Assembly (NCBI RefSeq): GCF_013204855.1
Contig: NZ_JABMKZ010000006.1
Location: 283,766 to 347,765, forward strand
DNA from: Paenibacillus alba
Lineage (GTDB): Bacteria; Bacillota; Bacilli; Paenibacillales; NBRC-103111
Length of the DNA stretch: 64,000 bases
Direction of reading: 5' to 3'
The notes beneath the pieces are model-generated. The model was given only the letters and a program-made list of their open reading frames with translations. It ran no database searches and was not told the origin of the DNA. The position numbers and the translations under genes were made by a program. Numbering within the stretch: position 1 is the first letter of the stretch; the number at the start of each line of letters is the position of its first letter. Positions 23,708 through 32,396 of this stretch are shown here, piece after piece.

Positions 23708-24720
23708 CAGCTAAGAGGATGGCTGGCCTGTATGATATTTGGCTGGAGGATAAGTATGCGCTTCAGGATTTGATTTATGAACTAACGCTGGAGGAAGCAC
23801 TCGATGAGATCTCCTACCGGGCTCAGGCGACACTCGTCGTGTCACCGGATTTCCCAGGTATGAAGCCCGGTCAAGCTGTTCGTGTATTAGGAGTTCCTTT
23901 CGGGGCTACGCAGCAGGTAGATTTGCTTCATCCCGCTGTCGTTTGGCAGTGTGAAAATCACTATGAACGAAGCGACCGGCTGACGGTAACGATGTATGAT
24001 CGCACGATTTATTTGGCGAAATCTGAGGATGAATATGTGTTTCCAGCGGGGATGACGGCGAGTGAGCGCATTCGCAAGTATGCGGATGATTGGAACATTC
24101 GGTATGGCCGTTTGCCGGATACGGAAGTGAAGCTGGCTAAGGCGCTTTATCGCGCGGAGTCGATCTACGGGATGATGATGAAAGATTTGAAGGAAACGGC
24201 CAAGAAAGGCGGTCCGATGTATCGCCCCCGCATGACGGTCGAAGGCTTGGAACTCGTGCAAATTGGCAGCAACAGGGTGGTTTGGTCGTTAGAGCCAAGC
24301 GAGAATGTGATAAGCATTATGCAGAAAAGGACGCTCGAAGGCGCCGTGACCAAGGTAAAAGTGCTGGGCACCAAAGAGGCCGGTGACGATGCTGCCGCAC
24401 AAGTATTAGCCGTTGAAGAAGGAGAAATTGCAGCACTGGGCACCTTGCAGAAAATTGTGCAGGACAACAGCTACAACTCTGTCAGCGAAGCCAAAAAGGC
24501 GGCACATGCGCTGCTGGCGGGCGTGCAGGAAACCATCAGCGTGACATCGCTGGATATCAACACGATTCGCGCAGGCGATAAGGTCGATCTGGCTGGCAGC
24601 GGGATGGAGCTGATCGCGATGTCCGTCCGGCATGAGCTGGGCGACCCCGGCAAAATGGTGCTGGAACTGGGCAGCCCCGAACTGGTAAGAAGGAGGTATT
24701 ACATGAATGAATCCGTATAA
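23704..24720 (+). CDS. xkdQ: Baseplate hub protein, XkdQ-like (gpD/gp27 fold)
   Basis: A 338-aa protein overlapping xkdP by 4 bases (translational coupling). The YDIWLEDKYALQDLIYELTL start, LVVSPDFPGMKPGQAVRV and the C-terminal SLDINTIRAGDKVDLAGSGM, SVRHELGDPGKMVLEL match XkdQ-type hub proteins, which form the ring at the tube tip that carries the spike. Full length. Fourteen bases overlap with the next gene. Confidence 0.85.
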   Translation: MTAKRMAGLYDIWLEDKYALQDLIYELTLEEALDEISYRAQATLVVSPDFPGMKPGQAVRVLGVPFGATQQVDLLHPAVVWQCENHYERSDRLTVTMYDRTIYLAKSEDEYVFPAGMTASERIRKYADDWNIRYGRLPDTEVKLAKALYRAESIYGMMMKDLKETAKKGGPMYRPRMTVEGLELVQIGSNRVVWSLEPSENVISIMQKRTLEGAVTKVKVLGTKEAGDDAAAQVLAVEEGEIAALGTLQKIVQDNSYNSVSEAKKAAHALLAGVQETISVTSLDINTIRAGDKVDLAGSGMELIAMSVRHELGDPGKMVLELGSPELVRRRYYMNESV

Positions 24721-25096
24721 AAAGCTCGCGACTACGCTTGATAATCGGATGTCTGGACATGCGGCATCGGCTATCACAGGCCTGCCTGCAGAGCTGGGAA
24801 CGATGACGGCCGGGGGACTCAAGCTGGATCGTTTTAAACATGAGATTGCTGACTACTATGTGGCGGATTGGATGGCGAAGCTGCATTTGCCTGCTTTTAC
24901 ACTAGGTGGGACTGTTACTGGATTGACCAGCGGCAGCGGGGCTGTGACCGGGCAGGGGACGTTTGCTTTTGGCGAGTCCGAGGTGGAGGATGTGCGTTTG
25001 GAGTTTCAGCATGGCTTGAAGTCTGGAGACCGTGTCTTGGCGATTCCTATCAATGATGGCAATGACGTTGTGATCATCTGCAAGGTGGTGAAATGA
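24707..25096 (+). CDS. xkdR: Baseplate protein, XkdR-like (DUF2577)
   Basis: A 129-aa protein in the XkdR position. The end is beta-rich, with the family pattern VEDVRLEFQHGLKSGDRVLA, IPINDGNDVVIICKVV, which forms an OB-like barrel at the spike/hub junction. The central repeat-like GGTVTGLTSGSGAVTG is a loop. It overlaps both neighbours. Confidence 0.8.
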   Translation: MNPYKKLATTLDNRMSGHAASAITGLPAELGTMTAGGLKLDRFKHEIADYYVADWMAKLHLPAFTLGGTVTGLTSGSGAVTGQGTFAFGESEVEDVRLEFQHGLKSGDRVLAIPINDGNDVVIICKVVK

Positions 25097-25593
25097 TGCC
25101 GAATTTATTTCCGCAGGTTGGGGCAGGAGCTGGAACGGGGACAGAAACAGGCACAGGCACAGGAACAGGAACAGGAACCCTTGTTGGGGAGAAGCGCAAA
25201 AGATCGGTTAAGTTTGGGCGCAGCCCGAAGTTTGACCATTCACTTGGTGAATTCGTAACGACCCAGACGGGGAGAATTGCCGAATGCACGGCTACAGAAG
25301 CATGGTTGGAATGGTGCCAAAAGGCGCTGCGTACGGAGCGCTACGCGCATCTCGTATATTCACGGACGTATGGTCAGGAATTTGAGGATTTGATTGCCCG
25401 GCATTTGACCAGGCAGGCGAATGAGATGGAAATCGCCCGGATCACGACGGAAACGTTGAAAGTCGATCCGCGTACAGCGGATGTACGCCATTTTACATTT
25501 CAATGGAAAAATAGCGAGTGCTCGTTTCAATGTGAAATCACCAACGTGCGAGGCGAGCGCAAGAACATCAAGGGAAGTGTGGTGATCAGTTAA
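25093..25593 (+). CDS. xkdS: Baseplate wedge protein, XkdS-like (DUF2634, gp25-like)
   Basis: A 166-aa protein of the gp25-like group that connects wedge and sheath. The N-terminus up to about residue 31 is a low-complexity Gly/Thr run (GAGAGTGTETGTGTGTGTGT) encoded by a hexamer repeat; the real domain begins near KRSVKFGRSPKFDHSLGEFV. Core: AWLEWCQKALRTERYAHLVY, YGQEFEDLIARHLT, RHFTFQWKNSECSFQCEIT. The ATG at 25093 overlaps the previous stop. Confidence 0.83.
   Translation: MMPNLFPQVGAGAGTGTETGTGTGTGTGTLVGEKRKRSVKFGRSPKFDHSLGEFVTTQTGRIAECTATEAWLEWCQKALRTERYAHLVYSRTYGQEFEDLIARHLTRQANEMEIARITTETLKVDPRTADVRHFTFQWKNSECSFQCEITNVRGERKNIKGSVVIS
25131..25179 (+). repeat. Hexamer microsatellite in xkdS-like gene
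   Basis: Imperfect repeats of GGMACA (M = A or C) encoding alternating Gly-Thr. Length change is in-frame and changes only the N-terminal linker. Confidence 0.75.
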
Positions 25594-25594
25594 T

Positions 25595-26701
25595 ATGGCA
25601 AGTTTACCGGATTATTTGGCCGAGCAGACCGAAGAAGCGATTCGCGGGCGAATGCTGGATCGACTTTCGTCCGATTGGGATCAATCCGAAGGGTCGTACA
25701 TTTGGGATGCTTTGGCTCCGGCAGCAATTGAGTTGGCACAGGCGGCGATTCAGTCGCAGGAAGTTTTGCGGCGAGGTTTTGCAGGAACGACCTTCGGTCC
25801 CTATTTGGACTTGCGTTGTGCCGAGCATGGTGTTTTTCGCAAGGAGGCCGTTAAGGCAGCTGGCTTGGTTGAGTTTGCAGGAATCCCGGGCACCGTAGTG
25901 CCTAAAGGTACACGCATCGGAACAATGGCGGATACGTATCAGGGGACGGCTTCGATTATTTTTGAGACGCAGGATGCGGGAGTTGTAGATGGCTCGGGGC
26001 GTATTGCCGTGCTGGCATCTGCTGTGAATGGCGGGACAGGGGGGAATGTACCCAGTGGTGCAATTAGCCTATTGATTTCTCCTATTGCTGGAGTTACGGG
26101 AGTGACGAATGCTGGGGCAATTACAGGCGGGGCAGAGAAAGAGGGTGATCCCGCTCTATTGAACCGTTATTATGCGAAAGTTCGCTCCCCCGGAACAAGC
26201 GGGAACAAAGCGGATTATCTCAACTGGGCGCTCGATGTAGCAGGCGTTGGCGCAGCGCAGGTACTACCTTTGTGGAACGGCCCGGGCACCGTCAAAGTTG
26301 TTGTTATCGGCACGGATAAAAGAAGCGCCTCGGCTTCCGTTGTCGCTGCTGTGCAGCAATACATCTATCCAGCGCCGCCTTTGGTTGGGAAAGCGCCGAT
26401 CGGTGCGGCCGTCACCGTCGTTGCGGCTGCCGAGGTCTTGATTGGCATCTCTGCGAGTGTGACCTTGAGTGGGAGTCGAACCTTGGCGCAGGTGAAAGCT
26501 GATTTTATGGCGACTGTTCGTAGCTATTTAGCTGAAATAGCGTTCTCTGCGGATCCGTATGTGCGCTATGTGCGAATTGGCTCCTTGCTGCTGGATACGC
26601 CGGGCGTACAGGATTATGCCGGTTTGCAGTTGAACGGTGGGGGGACCAATATTGTGATTGGCGCTGGGCAGGTTGCCGTTATTGGGGTGGTGACGCTGTG
26701 A
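25595..26701 (+). CDS. xkdT: Baseplate J-like protein, XkdT-like (gpJ/gp6)
   Basis: A 368-aa wedge protein. BaseplateJ pattern: the N-terminal LPDYLAEQTEEAIRGRMLDR and GSYIWDALAPAAIELAQAAI, the centre FRKEAVKAAGLVEFAGIPG with TVVPKGTRIGTMADTYQG, NGGTGGNVPSGAISLLISPI, GVTGVTNAGAITGGAEKEGD, and the C-terminal YVRIGSLLLDTPGVQDY. Full length for XkdT. It follows xkdS by one base and overlaps the next gene by 4 bases. Confidence 0.9.
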   Translation: MASLPDYLAEQTEEAIRGRMLDRLSSDWDQSEGSYIWDALAPAAIELAQAAIQSQEVLRRGFAGTTFGPYLDLRCAEHGVFRKEAVKAAGLVEFAGIPGTVVPKGTRIGTMADTYQGTASIIFETQDAGVVDGSGRIAVLASAVNGGTGGNVPSGAISLLISPIAGVTGVTNAGAITGGAEKEGDPALLNRYYAKVRSPGTSGNKADYLNWALDVAGVGAAQVLPLWNGPGTVKVVVIGTDKRSASASVVAAVQQYIYPAPPLVGKAPIGAAVTVVAAAEVLIGISASVTLSGSRTLAQVKADFMATVRSYLAEIAFSADPYVRYVRIGSLLLDTPGVQDYAGLQLNGGGTNIVIGAGQVAVIGVVTL

Positions 26702-27378
26702 GTGCGAATATGAGTGCTGGTATGAATGAAAGTATGAGTGAGAGTACGAATGAGAGTAAGAGTGTGGGAATGAATGAGAGTATGGGTGCGGGTATGAATA
26801 AGAGTATGAATGCGGGTATGAATGCGAGTATGAGCGGCGTCAGGATGAAGGGATATTTGCCCCGCTACTATGAGACCTCGCGGGTCATGGATGGCATTCT
26901 GCAAGCGCAGGGCGCGGAGCTTGATCTTTTGCGTGTCTCCTTGGAGGAGACACTGGCGCAGTTCTTCGTCGGCTCCGCTACGTGGGGGCTCGACGTTTGG
27001 GAAGCCGAGCTCGGCATAGCGCCGGTGCCGGGCAAGCCTGACGATCAGCGCCGGTCGGTGATCAACGCCAAGCTGCGCGGCGTGGGAACCGTCACCGTCG
27101 AGCTGATCGAGAGCGTGGCCAGCGCGTACAGTCGCGGCACGGTTGAAGTGACGCAGCAGCCGGCTGCGTATCAATTCACCGTGCGGTTCGTGGACACGCT
27201 CGGCACGCCGCCTAATCTTGGCGATCTGAAGGCGGCGATCGACGAGATCAAACCGGCACATTTGCAAGTCGTGTACCAGTACAAATACTTCTTGCTCAAC
27301 CAGCTCCACCAAACGATGACCATCAATCAAATTCAAACGAGGAAAATGACCGATTTCGCGCCATTCATCCCCGTTTAA
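26698..27378 (+). CDS. xkdU: Baseplate wedge protein, XkdU-like (DUF2313/YmfQ) with repeat-expanded N-terminus
   Basis: A 226-aa protein. The family domain begins near residue 46 (MKGYLPRYYETSRVMDGILQ) and continues DLLRVSLEETLAQFFVGSAT, WGLDVWEAELGIAPVPGKPD, HLQVVYQYKYFLLNQ. The first 45 residues are a Met/Ser/Asn/Gly run from DNA microrepeats, absent in normal members. Translation can start at GTG 26698, overlapping the previous stop, or at any of several internal in-frame ATGs including the one before KGYLPRYYE, though none has a clear ribosome binding site. Confidence 0.83.
   Translation: MSANMSAGMNESMSESTNESKSVGMNESMGAGMNKSMNAGMNASMSGVRMKGYLPRYYETSRVMDGILQAQGAELDLLRVSLEETLAQFFVGSATWGLDVWEAELGIAPVPGKPDDQRRSVINAKLRGVGTVTVELIESVASAYSRGTVEVTQQPAAYQFTVRFVDTLGTPPNLGDLKAAIDEIKPAHLQVVYQYKYFLLNQLHQTMTINQIQTRKMTDFAPFIPV
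26707..26838 (+). repeat. Microrepeat tract at the start of xkdU-like gene
   Basis: Imperfect repeats built from units like GAGTATGAAT and GGTATGAAT. The tract carries many in-frame ATG codons. Slippage could change linker length or shift the frame. Confidence 0.7.
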
Positions 27379-27395
27379 CCAGGAGGGAAACGCAT

Positions 27396-30300
27396 ATGCC
27401 GAGCTCGACAACGAACATGGGGCTTTATAAGAAGAACCCGTCTACGGACGGGAATGATACGTTTGATATTAATACGATGTTGAATGACAACTGGGATCGG
27501 ATTGATTCGCAGGTTGGGGGGCAGTTGGGTAATTCAGCGCCCATGGCTGTGAATTTGGTTAATGGATTGCAGGTTGTTACGGCTCCGAAGGGGGCGCCGT
27601 TGGAGAATTTGCGGATTACGGGGCGGACTTTGGTTAATTTGTTGGGGCGGGATGGGGGTTGTGAGGATGTGAGCAAATGGAGCGCTTATCAATCAACATT
27701 CTCTTTAGATGCAACAAACAAGACTACAGGTTCCAGTGCAATTAAAGTAACCATTTCAGCTACATTCACAAGTGGTTCGGCAGTTGAGATGCTGAGGTTA
27801 AATTTGTCGAACGGTAAAAATTATTTACTCGCAGGAGACATTAAAAATGGCAATGCAACAAAAGGGAGATTGACCTTAATTAATGGTGGCGGTAGCGCTA
27901 TGGATATTACAGATACGACGAAGTTTAATACCACATATTTAGCTTTTACGCAAGCTACCGATACAACAGCAGCCTATGTGGACTTGGGGGTTATTGGGGC
28001 GGCAGGGCAGTACGCGTACTTCGATGCTGTTAGAGTTTATGAAATTACAGCGGCAGAAAAAGCATATATAAACGGCTTGTCGACAGCAGCGGCACAATCT
28101 TACATTACAGCTAAGTACCCATATGTAGATGATGTAAAACATGTTAATGCACCTTATGTAATTAACTATGGTGAAAACTTATTACCGCCGTTTGTCGAGT
28201 GGGCGGCAAATGGAGCGCCTACAAACTTAGCGATTTCAGATCCTTATAGCATTTCATTTGGTGGTACTTCGTCGGCAGGCACATTCACTTGTATTGTTCC
28301 AGTTGTTCAAGGTCAGACATACACAATTTCAATGACAAAAGACACAACAAACGCGAGATTAGTTGTTTACAAAGGGAACGCGTCATCTTACACTGCTGCA
28401 ATTGCAACGACTACAAACACGGCGACATTTACCGTTGATGGCACATATGCAGGTAATTCCGTAATGGTACAAATTGACAACGGTAGCGTTGCAGGGCCAT
28501 ACACATTTAACAACCCGCGTATGAGTATCGGTCCAGTAGATAAGGTATTTAAATCACGTAATGACGATATGCTTGCCTTCCCTAACGTACAATTAGCCTC
28601 TTCTGTAGATGGTACAGTATATGACACGTTATTCAAACGTGATGGGAAATACTTTGTTGAGAAGAGATTTAAAGATGTGGTACTTGATGGCAGCTTAGCA
28701 TGGTTACTTGGAGGAAGTGGTCCGGGTAACAAGACAGTCCAGATACTTGCGGGTATTGTTGATTCGAAATCAACCTTTCCTGATGTAGTAAGGTATGACG
28801 GTAAAATTCTACTAAAAACAACGTCTGTAGTGGATGCCCTTTGGATTGACATAAAAAATGGTAATTTATTAACTGTTATATCCAATACAGACAGCGGTTG
28901 GGGCGATTCTTACACAAACCCATCAACAGCAGAGATACAAGCATATTTCTATGGTTGGAAGATGTATGATGGAGTTAATGGCGCTAACCCTTACAATACA
29001 GGAACTAAAGCATGGTGTTATCGCACATTAGGTGGTTATACTGGCGGGACAAACACATTGCCAACGGCTCCTGCGCCATATACAGGAGCGTTCACGCCTT
29101 ACAAACTAACCTATCAACTAGCAGTGCCAACATTTGAAGAAATCACTGTTGAAACAGGAATGTCTCTACATGAAGGTAGAAATCAAGTTGAAGTTGGGCA
29201 AGGTATCGTGTTACGAGAGAAGATGCCACTAAAAAGTATTGATGGCATATATTACACTTTAAACGATATGAGGAATACATCTACTTATTTAAAAAGTCCG
29301 ATTTCTAAAATAGTAAACATTTTTAAAAATGGAAAGCTTGATTCCCAGTCAAATAGAGGTTCTTTACCAGTTGACTCATCTTGGACATTAAATTACTTTG
29401 ATGCTGTTACTAGAGGTCTTGTTAAGCCTGTTTTACACAAAAGTGGATTTGACCCATCAGCAACATATGAAGTCTCATACATTGCATCGGATCAGTATCT
29501 ATTAGCAGCCCCAGTACAAGCGGTAGACGGTGAAGTAGCAAGCAATCTTAAAACAGTTGTCGATGCATTGTCCACGAATCAAGCAGACCAAGAGGCACGT
29601 ATTAGTGCTAATGAAATTCTAGCTAGACAAATATACAACGTCCCCCAAAAGACAAGTGCTGCAATGTCGTTATATGTTGATGCAGTAAACGGGGCAGATA
29701 ACAACGATGGAAGTGCAGGGAAGCCGTTTAAGTCGATTCAACGGGCAGTTAATAGCATTCCGCAAATTGTTAATCATACGGTAAGTGTTATCTGCGCTGC
29801 TGGTACGTATAATGAAGACGTTATTATTGATGGTTTTACTTGTGCGAAGAATTCGGGGATTGTAGCAATCATAGGTGCAACAACTGCCACGACAACACAT
29901 AGCGTAAATTCTTTCTTTATTCACAATTGTTTCGGGCGCGTATCAGTAGAAGGATTTAATGCTACTAATACGAGTGCAGCTGGTATTGGTGTCGCTTATT
30001 CAAATGGATGGGTTATATATGCGTGTAATGTAACCACAGCATCCATAAACAGCGGCATAGCCGTGACGGTATCTACGGGGCGAATCGAGTCCTGCATAAC
30101 TTCGAATCGTGGAACAGGTCTAAACGTTTCTTATTACAGTCAAGTGTTCATTCAACAGTGTATAGGCACTAATAACACGATTTATGGCATCAATTCCTCA
30201 GAAGGTTCTTTTGTTTCAATTGATGCAAATACAACAGTAACGGGGATTTTGGCTGCTAGGGGAGCATTTAACGGGGGGATCATTTCAACGGGTGTCCTTA

Positions 30301-30725
30301 ATCCTTGGGGAGATAACACACAAGCGAATAGAAGCCGTATCTTAGGTAACAACAACGCAACACAAAGTATATCGGCAGCAACAGCAACAAAGGTATTATT
30401 TCAAATTGCAGGCATAGACAATTTAGGCGAATGGGTTTCTAGTAAATTCACAGCGAAAAGTGCAGGCACGTATGATCTAAGCGGGTCGCTTGTCTTCTCA
30501 TCTGGTTTCACGGCATCTATGAATTACGGGGTATGGATATATAGGAATGGTGTGGCATACAGGGGACCGAATTGCAACGGCGGTACATCCTACGCCGCCC
30601 CTTCGATTCCCTTTGCATTCAAGATGGATTTAGCCGCAAATGACTATGTAGAAATTTATATAACAACATCCGTTGCAACCATTGTAAATACAGGCTCTTG
30701 GGTTGATATATCCAGAACAGCATAA
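27396..30725 (+). CDS. xkdV: Tail fibre / receptor-binding protein, XkdV-like, mosaic
   Basis: A 1,109-aa fibre. The N-terminal 90 residues (LYKKNPSTDGNDTFDINTML, NDNWDRIDSQVGGQLGN) are the conserved baseplate-attachment region. The rest is unlike the start: carbohydrate-binding-like beta-sandwiches (about 100-400), a right-handed beta-helix (about 740-960; DAVNGADNNDGSAGKPFKSI, AAGTYNEDVIIDGFT) and a C-terminal C1q-like jelly roll (KFTAKSAGTYDLSGSLVFSS, NDYVEIYITTS). Base composition turns AT-rich after about 27,670, and the last short stretch before that is oddly GT-rich, pointing to exchange of the receptor-binding part. It would define which bacteria are killed. Confidence 0.85.
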   Translation: MPSSTTNMGLYKKNPSTDGNDTFDINTMLNDNWDRIDSQVGGQLGNSAPMAVNLVNGLQVVTAPKGAPLENLRITGRTLVNLLGRDGGCEDVSKWSAYQSTFSLDATNKTTGSSAIKVTISATFTSGSAVEMLRLNLSNGKNYLLAGDIKNGNATKGRLTLINGGGSAMDITDTTKFNTTYLAFTQATDTTAAYVDLGVIGAAGQYAYFDAVRVYEITAAEKAYINGLSTAAAQSYITAKYPYVDDVKHVNAPYVINYGENLLPPFVEWAANGAPTNLAISDPYSISFGGTSSAGTFTCIVPVVQGQTYTISMTKDTTNARLVVYKGNASSYTAAIATTTNTATFTVDGTYAGNSVMVQIDNGSVAGPYTFNNPRMSIGPVDKVFKSRNDDMLAFPNVQLASSVDGTVYDTLFKRDGKYFVEKRFKDVVLDGSLAWLLGGSGPGNKTVQILAGIVDSKSTFPDVVRYDGKILLKTTSVVDALWIDIKNGNLLTVISNTDSGWGDSYTNPSTAEIQAYFYGWKMYDGVNGANPYNTGTKAWCYRTLGGYTGGTNTLPTAPAPYTGAFTPYKLTYQLAVPTFEEITVETGMSLHEGRNQVEVGQGIVLREKMPLKSIDGIYYTLNDMRNTSTYLKSPISKIVNIFKNGKLDSQSNRGSLPVDSSWTLNYFDAVTRGLVKPVLHKSGFDPSATYEVSYIASDQYLLAAPVQAVDGEVASNLKTVVDALSTNQADQEARISANEILARQIYNVPQKTSAAMSLYVDAVNGADNNDGSAGKPFKSIQRAVNSIPQIVNHTVSVICAAGTYNEDVIIDGFTCAKNSGIVAIIGATTATTTHSVNSFFIHNCFGRVSVEGFNATNTSAAGIGVAYSNGWVIYACNVTTASINSGIAVTVSTGRIESCITSNRGTGLNVSYYSQVFIQQCIGTNNTIYGINSSEGSFVSIDANTTVTGILAARGAFNGGIISTGVLNPWGDNTQANRSRILGNNNATQSISAATATKVLFQIAGIDNLGEWVSSKFTAKSAGTYDLSGSLVFSSGFTASMNYGVWIYRNGVAYRGPNCNGGTSYAAPSIPFAFKMDLAANDYVEIYITTSVATIVNTGSWVDISRTA

Positions 30726-30740
30726 AGGAGGAAACCCCAC

Positions 30741-31277
30741 ATGAACATAGCACAAGCAATCATGCATCTATACCCAGATGCCAATCCCCTAACCGACTTC
30801 ATCGTCCAAGACGACTCAGACGGACAAGGCCCCTATATCGCGAAATGGAACCTAGAATCTCCCGAGCCAACGGAGGAACAACTTCAATCCGCATGGGAAG
30901 CGATGCAGCCAACTCCGGAGCAAGTTTTGTCACAATCGAAGCAATCAAAGACGGAAGAACTCAACTCCAAATGCAACACAACAATTCTAAGCGGATTCAA
31001 GTCAAAAGCTCTCGGCACGGAACACGCCTACGACTTCGACTACGAAGCCCAAACAAATCTCAACAGCATGCTAAACGCAATCGCAGCACACATAGCCGCA
31101 GATCCCATCCCTTTGAAAGCCTCCGGCATGCTACAGCCGCACTCTTTTGAACAATTCAAAAACCTCTACGCAGATGGGCTCGCCCACAAAAACGCCAACA
31201 TCAGCAAGTACTGGGAGCTGAAAGCAGCACTATCGGCAGCAAACACCGAAGAAGAAGTCACATCAATCATATGGTAA
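30741..31277 (+). CDS. xkdW: XkdW-like / DUF4376 fibre-associated protein
   Basis: A 178-aa protein. Residues 1-60 match XkdW (NIAQAIMHLYPDANPLTDFI, QGPYIAKWNLESPEPTEEQL, QSAWEAM). From about residue 75 a DUF4376-type helical domain follows (YDFDYEAQTNLNSMLNAIAA, KNANISKYWELKAAL). Such proteins follow fibre genes and may assist fibre folding. The codon use is AT-shifted like the fibre, so it may have been exchanged together with it. ATG 30741 follows AAAGGAGG. Confidence 0.78.
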   Translation: MNIAQAIMHLYPDANPLTDFIVQDDSDGQGPYIAKWNLESPEPTEEQLQSAWEAMQPTPEQVLSQSKQSKTEELNSKCNTTILSGFKSKALGTEHAYDFDYEAQTNLNSMLNAIAAHIAADPIPLKASGMLQPHSFEQFKNLYADGLAHKNANISKYWELKAALSAANTEEEVTSIIW

Positions 31278-31351
31278 TTTACGCAGAAAGGCTGCCCAGA
31301 ACCTACAATCTCGGCGGCTTTTCCTCACCTTGAAGAAAGGAGCAACTATAT

Positions 31352-31750
31352 ATGAATCAAATTAATTTTAATATGATTTCGGCTGTGTTTGGAACGATGT
31401 TAACTTACGCATTCGGCGGGTGGAATGAATTGATGGCGCTATTTCTTATGGCGATCCTCATTGATTATTTGACGGGGATTGCTGCGTCGATAAAGGAACA
31501 ACGTGGACTGAATAGTCAGGTTGGCTTTTGGGGACTCGCCCGCAAAGGGCTGATGCTGCTGGTCATCATGCTGGCGCATCGGATGGATCTTCTCTTTGAT
31601 ACGGAGTTGATGATGACGGCGGCTATTTATTTTTATTTAGCTAATGAGCTGATTTCGATTACGGAGAATTATGGGCGGTTGGGGCTTCCGCTGCCAAGCT
31701 TTCTGAAACAGATGATTCAAATTCTACGCAGCAAAGGGGAAGGGCTATGA
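31352..31750 (+). CDS. Holin (phage_holin_4 / toxin-secretion holin family)
   Basis: A 132-aa membrane protein with about three hydrophobic segments (ISAVFGTMLTYAFGG, LMALFLMAILIDYLTGIAAS, LMLLVIMLAHRMDLLF, MMTAAIYFYLANELISITEN). The motif DYLTGIAASIKEQRGLNSQV with GLARKGLMLL is the signature of this holin family. It would form lesions that release the wall hydrolase encoded next. The ATG follows AAAGGAGCAAC; the stop overlaps the next start (ATGA). Confidence 0.9.
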   Translation: MNQINFNMISAVFGTMLTYAFGGWNELMALFLMAILIDYLTGIAASIKEQRGLNSQVGFWGLARKGLMLLVIMLAHRMDLLFDTELMMTAAIYFYLANELISITENYGRLGLPLPSFLKQMIQILRSKGEGL

Positions 31751-32334
31751 GCAAGGATAGTTTTATTGATCAAGTGGCGCCGACCGCACAAGCGGATATG
31801 CTGGAGTATGGGATTTTGGCGAGTGTGACGATTGCGCAGGCGATTTTGGAAAGCAGCTGGGGGCGGTCGGCACCTGGGAATAATTTGTTTGGCATCAAAG
31901 GGAGCGGGCAGCAGCAAGCGACGCAGGAGTTCATTAACGGCAAGTGGATACAAATTGTAGACGGTTTTAGAGTGTACGAAAGCTGGGCAGAAAGCATACG
32001 CGATCATTCTCTTTTGCTTGCGCAGAATCAGCGCTATAAGAATGTTTTGAATGAACGCAATTACCTAATTGCAAGCAAGGAGCTGCAGCGTGCAGGCTAC
32101 GCCACAGATCCCAAGTACGCGGACAAGCTTATACAAATCATAGAGGGAAGTGATCTCACTCGCTTTGATCAGCTGGAGGAAAAGGGGGAGTATATGATGA
32201 ATGCGGATGATGCGAACAAGATTATTCATTTTCTATCGGCCGCTTGGATGAGTACGGAGGATGCAGAAGCTAGAGAAGAATTCCACCGACTTGCTGATGA
32301 GCTGCGTAAGGCTTCGGGCCAACTGGAGGCGTAA
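31747..32334 (+). CDS. Glucosaminidase endolysin (GH73)
   Basis: A 195-aa peptidoglycan hydrolase. The GH73 domain occupies about residues 1-145: SVTIAQAILESSWGRSAPGN with the catalytic Glu, NLFGIKG, GFRVYESWAESIRDHSLLL and GYATDPKYADKLIQII. The C-terminal 45 residues form a helical tail (MNADDANKIIHFLSAAWMST). No signal peptide, so it depends on the holin. It overlaps the holin gene by 4 bases and closes the tailocin operon. Lysis is how R-type bacteriocins are released. Confidence 0.88.
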   Translation: MSKDSFIDQVAPTAQADMLEYGILASVTIAQAILESSWGRSAPGNNLFGIKGSGQQQATQEFINGKWIQIVDGFRVYESWAESIRDHSLLLAQNQRYKNVLNERNYLIASKELQRAGYATDPKYADKLIQIIEGSDLTRFDQLEEKGEYMMNADDANKIIHFLSAAWMSTEDAEAREEFHRLADELRKASGQLEA

Positions 32335-32343
32335 GCAAAACAC

Positions 32344-32371
32344 AAATAAGAGCCTTTGCAGGCTCTTATTT
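32344..32371 (+). terminator. Hairpin closing the tailocin operon
   Basis: AAATAAGAGCCT (32344-32355) pairs perfectly with AGGCTCTTATTT (32360-32371) around a 4-base loop. T-tract is short (ATTT). Confidence 0.65.
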
Positions 32372-32396
32372 GCGCGAATTCTCTTCATTAGAGGTG

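Noticed and set aside
26614..27411. 265-aa minus-strand ORF with His/Thr repeats
   Set aside because: It mirrors the microrepeat tract of the DUF2313 gene and has no supporting start.
15635..32371. Complete prophage
   Set aside because: No integrase, terminase, portal, protease, capsid or replication gene is present between the regulators and the tail genes.
15635..32371. Extracellular contractile injection system with effector payload
   Set aside because: The AAA+ ATPase and toxin genes typical of these systems are missing, and holin plus endolysin indicate release by lysis as in R-type bacteriocins.
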